From: Alphaproteobacteria bacterium | GTDB lineage: Bacteria > Pseudomonadota > Alphaproteobacteria > Sphingomonadales > Kordiimonadaceae | NCBI GenBank assembly: GCA_021774735.1 | Contig: JAJFIS010000050.1 | Coordinates: forward strand, 1 to 50,739 | Direction: 5' to 3' | Length of the DNA stretch: 50,739 nt | Part shown: in pieces, positions 45,637 through 50,739 of the stretch | Position numbering within the stretch: the first letter of the stretch is position 1 | Layout of the letters: each line of letters begins with the position of its first letter | Notes under the pieces: model-generated | Seen by the model: only the letters and a program-made list of their open reading frames with translations | Told to the model about the DNA's origin: nothing | Database searches by the model: none | Made by a program: the position numbers and the translations under genes

Positions 45637-47760
45637 ATGAACTATTTCATTACAGGCGGCACCGGCTTTATTGGTAGATTTTTGATCCCAAAATTGCTCG
45701 ACCGTGGCGGCAAGATTTATATGCTGGTGCGGAAATCGTCTGTAAGTAAAGTTGATGCCCTGCGCACCCTTTGGGGCGTGGGGGAGGATCAAGTTGAGGT
45801 CATCACGGGTGACCTAGCCAAAGCCAAGCTGGGCATCAAGAAAAAAGACCTTGAGCGCCTCACTGGTAAGATCGATCATTTTTTCCATCTTGCAGCTATT
45901 TATGACCTGAAAGCCGATGCGGACGCGCAGTTAGTTGCCAATGTTGATGGCACCAAGCATGCGGTTGCGGCGGCAAAAGCCATGAAAGCTGGCTGCTTCC
46001 ACCATACCAGCAGCATCGCCGCTGGCGGCCTGTATAAAGGCACCTTCACGGAGGATATGTTCGCAGAAGCCACAGGGCTGGACCATCCTTACTATCGCAC
46101 CAAGCATGACAGTGAAGCCATCGTGCGCGCCACTGCGGGCCTAAAATGGCGCATATACCGCCCCGGTGCTGTGGTGGGCCATAGCCGCACGGGCGAGATG
46201 GACAAGGTTGACGGGCCTTATTATTTCTTCCGCGCCATTGCATCTGCGGGTAAAGCCATCCCAAGCTGGTTACCAATATTTGCCACCAAGGGCGGTGAGC
46301 TGAACATCGTGCCGGTGGACTTTGTTGTCAGCGCTATGGATTCCATCGCCCACAAAGCAGGTGAAGACGGTAAATGTTTCCACATAACCGCGGACAAAGG
46401 CACCAATGTTGGGGAGATGATCTCTATGTTCATGACCCAAGCCCATGGCCCCACCGTACGGGTGCTGAAAGTGCCGGGCATGGATATGATCACCAAGAAC
46501 CTGCCGGTGGATATGTGGCTGAAGATGGAGCCAATTCGCAAGATGATAAAGCCTTTCCTTGATGAGTTTGGCATCCCGTTGGATACGCTTGATTTTATCG
46601 ACTATCCCACCACCTTCGACAATAGCCACACTCGCGCGGCGCTAAAGGACACGGGCATTCAATGCCCCGACCTGACCACCTATGCCCCGATCATTTGGGC
46701 TTACTGGGAAGAACATTTGAAGGACCCTGACGGCAGTACCGACCGCATGATTGCCATGTTCGGCGAAAGTTACCGTCAAGCCATTGGCCGTAGTAACCCG
46801 GAGAAATTGAAGCGCAGCGTTGCCGGTAAAGTGGTGGTGGTGACCGGGGCAACATCGGGCATTGGGCTGGAATGCGCCAAGAAATTAGCAAGCGCCGGTG
46901 CCACCGTGGTGCTGGCCGCACGCACGCCTTCCAAGCTCGATGAATGTGTCGCTGATATAACCAAAAAAGGTGGCCATGCGGTCGCCTATGCCTGCGATAT
47001 ATCGGATCTGGACAACTGCGATAAATTTGTGGCGGATGTGCAGAAGGACCTCGGTCAAGTTGATATTCTGATCAATAATGCCGGGCGTTCGATCCGCCGC
47101 TCAGTGGAAAATAGCTTCGATCGCTATCATGACTATGAACGCACCATGCAGCTGAATTATTTCGGGGCGCTGCGGCTCATCATGGGGTTCGCCCCCGGCA
47201 TGCTGGAGCGGCGCGACGGTCATTTTGTCAATATTTCCTCGATCGGGGTGCTGGCTAATCCACCGCGCTTTTCTGCCTATGTGGCGTCCAAATCAGCGCT
47301 CGATGCTTTCAGTGCTTGCGCGGCGGCTGAATTTGCTGACCGCAAGGTGCGCTTCACCACGGTGAATATGCCGCTGGTGAAAACGCCGATGATCGCGCCG
47401 ACCAAAATATATAATGCCTTCCCGACCCTGACGCCTGATGAAGCCGCCGACATGGTGATGAAAGCTATTTGCGATAAGCCCAAACGCGTCGCAACGCCGC
47501 TCGGCCTAGCTGGGGCTGTCAGCCAAGCCTTAACGCCGGACCTCTCTGAGCTGATCCTCAACCAAGCTTACCATATTTTCCCCGATAGCGCCGCCGCACA
47601 AGGCAAGGATGGCAAGGGCAAAGACGGCAAAGACGGCAAAGATGGCAAAGACGGCAAGAAGGATAAGGTCAAAGGCATGGACTTCTCCAAAGCCCCGGGC
47701 CTGAACAAAGACATGGGCCAGCGCCTGTTCAGCAACCTGTTCCGAGGCATCCACTGGTAG
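45637..47760 (+). CDS. Two-domain SDR protein, alcohol-forming fatty acyl-CoA reductase-like
   Basis: From ATG 45637 (AAGGGA 45624-45629; the GTG at 45619 is upstream of it) the protein has 707 aa. Domain 1 (about 1-370) is an extended SDR/thioester-reductase-like module with TGGTGFIG at 6-13 and the HPYYRTKHDSE active-site YxxxK. Domain 2 (about 390-640) is a classical SDR with VTGATSGIG, NNAGRSIRRS and YVASK. This architecture and much of the sequence, including MDKVDGPYYFF and the terminal RGIHW, recall the Marinobacter fatty acyl-CoA reductase (Maqu_2220), which takes acyl-CoA to fatty alcohol in two steps. Wax-ester or alcohol formation is thus the best guess. A Gly-Lys-Asp tandem linker interrupts the C-terminus (about 656-675). 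Confidence 0.85.
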   Translation: MNYFITGGTGFIGRFLIPKLLDRGGKIYMLVRKSSVSKVDALRTLWGVGEDQVEVITGDLAKAKLGIKKKDLERLTGKIDHFFHLAAIYDLKADADAQLVANVDGTKHAVAAAKAMKAGCFHHTSSIAAGGLYKGTFTEDMFAEATGLDHPYYRTKHDSEAIVRATAGLKWRIYRPGAVVGHSRTGEMDKVDGPYYFFRAIASAGKAIPSWLPIFATKGGELNIVPVDFVVSAMDSIAHKAGEDGKCFHITADKGTNVGEMISMFMTQAHGPTVRVLKVPGMDMITKNLPVDMWLKMEPIRKMIKPFLDEFGIPLDTLDFIDYPTTFDNSHTRAALKDTGIQCPDLTTYAPIIWAYWEEHLKDPDGSTDRMIAMFGESYRQAIGRSNPEKLKRSVAGKVVVVTGATSGIGLECAKKLASAGATVVLAARTPSKLDECVADITKKGGHAVAYACDISDLDNCDKFVADVQKDLGQVDILINNAGRSIRRSVENSFDRYHDYERTMQLNYFGALRLIMGFAPGMLERRDGHFVNISSIGVLANPPRFSAYVASKSALDAFSACAAAEFADRKVRFTTVNMPLVKTPMIAPTKIYNAFPTLTPDEAADMVMKAICDKPKRVATPLGLAGAVSQALTPDLSELILNQAYHIFPDSAAAQGKDGKGKDGKDGKDGKDGKKDKVKGMDFSKAPGLNKDMGQRLFSNLFRGIHW
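47602..47661 (+). repeat. 9-bp tandem repeat encoding (GKD)n linker
   Basis: A run of GGCAAAGAC/GGCAAAGAT/GGCAAGGAT-type 9-mers, about six or seven in a row, encodes repeating Gly-Lys-Asp within the acyl-CoA reductase gene. The repeats are in phase with the codons, so copy-number change would not shift the frame. The linker lies between the second SDR domain and the conserved C-terminal tail. Confidence 0.8.
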
Positions 47761-48053
47761 GGGGAGTTGAGGTTGAATATTAAATTTAAATCTATGTTTA
47801 CGTTAGTAACTGTGGAAATTATTATAAGTTAATTTAATTAAAGTAATAATTCCCACTTTCATCACGAAGGCATCCATTGGTAAGGTGTATCTCTGTTTTA
47901 TAATTAATGTCGTTAATGAAAAAGCTCATGTAATAAGTTGCGAAAGACTTGTAATCAAAAAATCAGACACAATTTAAAGAAAATCAATAGTCAACCAAAA
48001 GATTATTGATTACTATTTTAATTAGTACGCCATATAAATTGGGGGAGGCTCTG
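47761..48053. other. AT-rich intergenic region before the helicase gene
   Basis: About 290 bp with an abrupt fall in GC after the reductase stop codon. No gene is seen. GGCATCCATTGGTAA at 47867-47881 closely resembles the last codons of the preceding gene (GGCATCCACTGGTAG, 47746-47760) and may be a duplicated relic. The helicase ribosome binding site GGGGGAGG is at 48041-48048. Confidence 0.5.
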
Positions 48054-50615
48054 ATGGCTTTTAAAAAGACTAGTCATGATATTTCAATTCCGGCATCTCC
48101 AGAAGAACTGTTCCTTGAGTTAAGCGGCCGCAAATATCCCAATGTTTTTCTCCATCAAGGTGAAATGCTGAGAGCATATACCGAGGAAGGGATTGGGGAA
48201 GCAGATGTATCTCTTGAACTGCCAACAGGTAGTGGCAAAACGCTTGTTGGGCTTTTAATCGCTGAATGGAGAAGACGTAAATTTAAAGACAAAGTTGTTT
48301 ATCTCTGCCCAACTATACAGCTGGTTAATCAGGTAGTAGAAGAGGCCAAAAAAAATTATGGACTTAATGTTATTGGATATACAGGGTCTGCTCGTAAATA
48401 CACTGCAGAACAAAAAGCAAACTATGGCTTCAATAATGCCGTTTGCGTAACAACATATAGCAGCCTCTTCAATTCCAATCCATTTTTTAAAAATGCTGAT
48501 TTACTAATATTAGATGATGCTCATGCATGTGAAAATTATCTTGGGAAATATTGGTCACTCTCCGTTAAGCGGCTCAATGAAGAACATCAAGAATTACACA
48601 AACAAATTGCAAGTTTAATTTCTCCCTATTTAAGGCCTGCTGATAAAGATAGAGTGATCGGCCGCTTCCCCAAACCAGCTGATATTTCATGGGTAGAAAA
48701 ATTACCCACGAGGCATTTTAATGAAATACGCGATAGTCTTTACACATTATTAGAATATCAAACTGCTGGAAATGATTTAGGCTATGCATGGCGTACTTTG
48801 AGGGATAACTTCCATTCGTGTCATCTTTTTATTTCATCAACAGAAATTTTAATTCGACCAGCTCTTTTCCCTACATGGGAGCTGGCGGCTTTTTCAAGCC
48901 CACAGCAAAGGTTGTTTATGTCGGCGACTCTCAGCAAAGGGGGAGATTTAGAGAGGATTACTGGTAGAAAAAAAATCCATAAAATTCAGGCCCCTGAATC
49001 ATTTAAACTTCATGGAATTGGCCGGCGTTTCTTCATGTTTCCAGATATAACCTTAGACAAAGATGATTGTGCCGGTCTGGCGCAGGAATTAATTAAAATG
49101 AGTGGGCGTGCGCTATATCTCGTTCCTAGCTCTAAGCACAGAGAGCAGGTCATTGCCGAAATCAAATTAATTCCTGATGTAAAAATATTTGATGCCAAAT
49201 CCATTGAAAAATCTAAAGAGGCATTTATAGCTGAAGATTTGTCAGTTGCGGTTTTGGCAAATAGGTATGATGGAATAGATTTTCGTGGAGATGCTTGTCG
49301 CCTACTGTTTGTTGAGGGTTTGCCAAGGGCTATGAATTTAAACGAGCGATTTTTGATGGACAAAATGGCTGCTTCGATCATATTTAATGAGCGCATTCAA
49401 ACACGAGTGGTGCAAGCAGTAGGTCGGTGCACTCGCAGTATGGAGGATTATTCAGCAGTTGTGATTTTAGGTAATGACATTCCAGATTACTTAATAAATG
49501 ATAACAATACAAAGCACTTACATCCAAATCTTCAAGCTGAACTTAAATTTGGCAAAGAACAATCAAATGGTGCCACAAAGAATGACTTCGTTGAAAATAT
49601 GGAAACTTTCTTAGTTCAAGGGGAGGATTGGATTGAAGTTAATAATGAAATCATTAACACAAGAAATAAGTCTGAGTTGATCGAATTTCCTAACATTAAA
49701 AATTTACAAAATAGTGTATCAGATGAAATCGACTATCAAAGGCATGTTTGGAATGGTGATTTTGAGAAGGCAATTGAAGCAGCTGAAAAAGTCCTAGGGC
49801 ATTTAAATGGCCCGAAGAACTTAAGAGGTTATCGTGCGTGGTGGCATTATTTAGCTGGATCAGCGAGTGAATTGGCTAGTGCAGAAAATTCTGCTTATAC
49901 TTCTAAAGCAGAAGGTCATTATGTAAACGCTAGAGAAGCAGCCCCCACTCTTCAATGGCTTATCCCACTATGCAATACAAAAGTGACCGCTCCTGTTGTT
50001 GGATCGGCAGCACCATGTGATCTCATTCAAATAAATAAAATTGAGGAAATGCTTTCTCATATAGGCTCAAGAAACCATAAAAAATTTGACGCTCAGGTTC
50101 AATTAATTAGAGACCATATCTTTTCAAATGAGTTTAAATTTTTTGAGAAAGGTCTCAAAGATCTTGGATCACTATTAGGCTTTGAAAGTTATAATGATGA
50201 GAGTGACGGAGCTCCTGATGGTTGGTGGGTTTCTGGAGATCAATGTATTGTATTTGAAGCTCATAGTAATGCAAAAGCCGGATCTGTTATTGGCTCTAAA
50301 AAAGCAAGGCAAGTTGAAAGTCACCCTAAGTGGTTAATATCAAATGGTAAAGTTATTAGTGGTTGTTCTATTACGAGTGCGTTAATTACTCCATGTATTA
50401 CCATTAAAAAGGAAGCGCATGGCCTTCTGGGCGACACTTGTTATTTAAACTTAGAGAAGTTTAGAAGTTGGGTATCCGGAGTGATTATTGTTATTGGGAA
50501 GATAAGAAAAGATTTTAATCAGCCGGGCGATCTTGTTTGGCAAACGGAAGCCTTGATAACTTTAAGTAAACATAACTATTTATGTTCAGAGATAATTACG
50601 AGCCTATCTTTTTAA
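48054..50615 (+). CDS. DEAD/DEAH-type helicase with C-terminal PD-(D/E)xK-like region, possibly 3'-truncated
   Basis: An 853-aa superfamily-2 helicase from ATG 48054 (strong GGGGGAGG upstream). A Q-like motif FLHQGEML is at 32-39, Walker A PTGSGKT at 57-63, DDAH (motif II) at 154-157, FMSATL (motif III), and motif VI QAVGRCTR at 454-461. The C-terminal third has no named domain I recognise, but P721-D722 ... E735-A-H737 in a predicted strand (CIVFEAHSNAK) resembles a degenerate PD-(D/E)xK nuclease core. Helicase-nuclease proteins of this kind often act against foreign DNA. The gene is very AT-rich compared with the chromosome. The stop (50613-50615) coincides with the apparent IS256 boundary, so the native C-terminus may be lost. 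Confidence 0.75.
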   Translation: MAFKKTSHDISIPASPEELFLELSGRKYPNVFLHQGEMLRAYTEEGIGEADVSLELPTGSGKTLVGLLIAEWRRRKFKDKVVYLCPTIQLVNQVVEEAKKNYGLNVIGYTGSARKYTAEQKANYGFNNAVCVTTYSSLFNSNPFFKNADLLILDDAHACENYLGKYWSLSVKRLNEEHQELHKQIASLISPYLRPADKDRVIGRFPKPADISWVEKLPTRHFNEIRDSLYTLLEYQTAGNDLGYAWRTLRDNFHSCHLFISSTEILIRPALFPTWELAAFSSPQQRLFMSATLSKGGDLERITGRKKIHKIQAPESFKLHGIGRRFFMFPDITLDKDDCAGLAQELIKMSGRALYLVPSSKHREQVIAEIKLIPDVKIFDAKSIEKSKEAFIAEDLSVAVLANRYDGIDFRGDACRLLFVEGLPRAMNLNERFLMDKMAASIIFNERIQTRVVQAVGRCTRSMEDYSAVVILGNDIPDYLINDNNTKHLHPNLQAELKFGKEQSNGATKNDFVENMETFLVQGEDWIEVNNEIINTRNKSELIEFPNIKNLQNSVSDEIDYQRHVWNGDFEKAIEAAEKVLGHLNGPKNLRGYRAWWHYLAGSASELASAENSAYTSKAEGHYVNAREAAPTLQWLIPLCNTKVTAPVVGSAAPCDLIQINKIEEMLSHIGSRNHKKFDAQVQLIRDHIFSNEFKFFEKGLKDLGSLLGFESYNDESDGAPDGWWVSGDQCIVFEAHSNAKAGSVIGSKKARQVESHPKWLISNGKVISGCSITSALITPCITIKKEAHGLLGDTCYLNLEKFRSWVSGVIIVIGKIRKDFNQPGDLVWQTEALITLSKHNYLCSEIITSLSF

Positions 50616-50739
50616 CTGTGTAAGTGGCCATGATATACTCCATGAAAGGGAGATTTATTATGGCTATCAAGCAAGAAGTTATCGATGAACTATTGAAGGA
50701 CTACAAAAACCCTGAAGACCTTTTGGGTGAAGAGGGTCT
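50612..50739 (+). mobile_element. Left end of an IS256-family insertion sequence
   Basis: The sequence ACTGTGTAAGTGGCC right after the helicase stop resembles the outer end of IS256-type terminal repeats (consensus containing TGTGTAA). An IS256-type transposase start follows about 45 bases further on. The right end and target-site duplication are outside the window, so the precise first base of the element is uncertain by several bases. Confidence 0.65.
50660..50739 (+). CDS. IS256-family transposase, N-terminal fragment, runs off the window
   Basis: The first 26 codons are present: MAIKQEVIDELLKDYKNPED followed by LLGEEG. This is the standard opening of IS256-family (mutator-type DDE) transposases. 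AAGGGAG at 50646-50652 is the ribosome binding site. The reading frame is open to the window edge; whether the element is complete cannot be seen. Confidence 0.85.
   Translation, partial: MAIKQEVIDELLKDYKNPEDLLGEEG

Noticed and set aside
47602-47661. Tandem repeats as a small CRISPR array
   Set aside because: The 9-bp repeats have no spacers, are in coding phase and encode Gly-Lys-Asp within a conserved gene.
1-50739. tRNA or rRNA genes
   Set aside because: Reading the intergenic stretches I found no cloverleaf with a T-loop GTTCRANNC in context and no rRNA segments.

Overview
The window looks like a chromosomal segment of a marine-type alphaproteobacterium. The evidence is gene order and gene content: an SRP RNA gene directly upstream of dnaX-ybaB-recR; the ffh-rpsP-rimM-trmD-rplS block followed by leuCDB-asd; dapF-mtaB-ftsY; sdhCDAB; and tlpA diverging from argH-lptM-lysA. 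The many secreted S9, M2, M19 and DUF885 peptidases suggest a peptide-using aquatic heterotroph (Kordiimonadales- or Hyphomonadaceae-like). The species cannot be fixed from sequence alone.

Layout. 1-137: end of an insertion sequence with the first 20 codons of a transposase on the minus strand. 223-3390: GDSL esterase, LMW protein tyrosine phosphatase, CobB sirtuin, pterin dehydratase and NudC. 3474-6434: SRP RNA, dnaX, ybaB, recR. 6452-8537: DUF2189 membrane protein and an M19 dipeptidase. 8570-11605 (minus): operon dapF-mtaB-ftsY. 11697-14131: sulfotransferase-like protein and an SLC13-type transporter. 14185-14390: a strongly folding intergenic RNA candidate before ffh. 14415-18075: ffh and the rpsP operon, closed by a clear terminator. 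18186-22412: leuC, leuD, leuB, asd. 22500-26481: two divergent lipoprotein metallopeptidases. 26581-27465: CitE/Mcl-type lyase. 27454-35377 (minus): four consecutive S9 prolyl-oligopeptidase-type enzymes. One is broken by a single in-frame TGA and two are recent duplicates. 35685-39060: sdhCDAB. 39061-40663: palindromic intergenic repeats and an AT-rich DUF4238 gene. 40672-45542: dual-specificity-type phosphatase, GST, TlpA, argH, lptM, lysA. 45637-47760: a two-domain, alcohol-forming fatty acyl-CoA reductase-like protein. 48054-50615: an AT-rich helicase with a nuclease-like C-terminal region. 50616-end: start of an IS256-type element.

How the genes work together. The core pathways are housekeeping. 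All parts of co-translational targeting (SRP RNA, FtsY, Ffh) lie within about 12 kb. Lysine/diaminopimelate synthesis is spread over asd, dapF and lysA, with the LPS-assembly lipoprotein lptM beside lysA. Leucine synthesis is leuCDB, and complex II is sdhCDAB. The accessory layer consists of exported peptidases, the acyl-CoA reductase (fatty alcohol or wax ester metabolism), and two AT-rich genes of foreign appearance (DUF4238 and helicase/nuclease-like).

The most noteworthy observations are the nonsense-interrupted S9 gene inside a four-member array, the mosaic duplication of two array members, the ffh-upstream structured RNA candidate, the acyl-CoA reductase, and the helicase/nuclease-like gene abutting an IS256 element. 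I found no tRNA, rRNA or CRISPR array. No computation or database search was run; family assignments rest on motifs and recalled family sequences.
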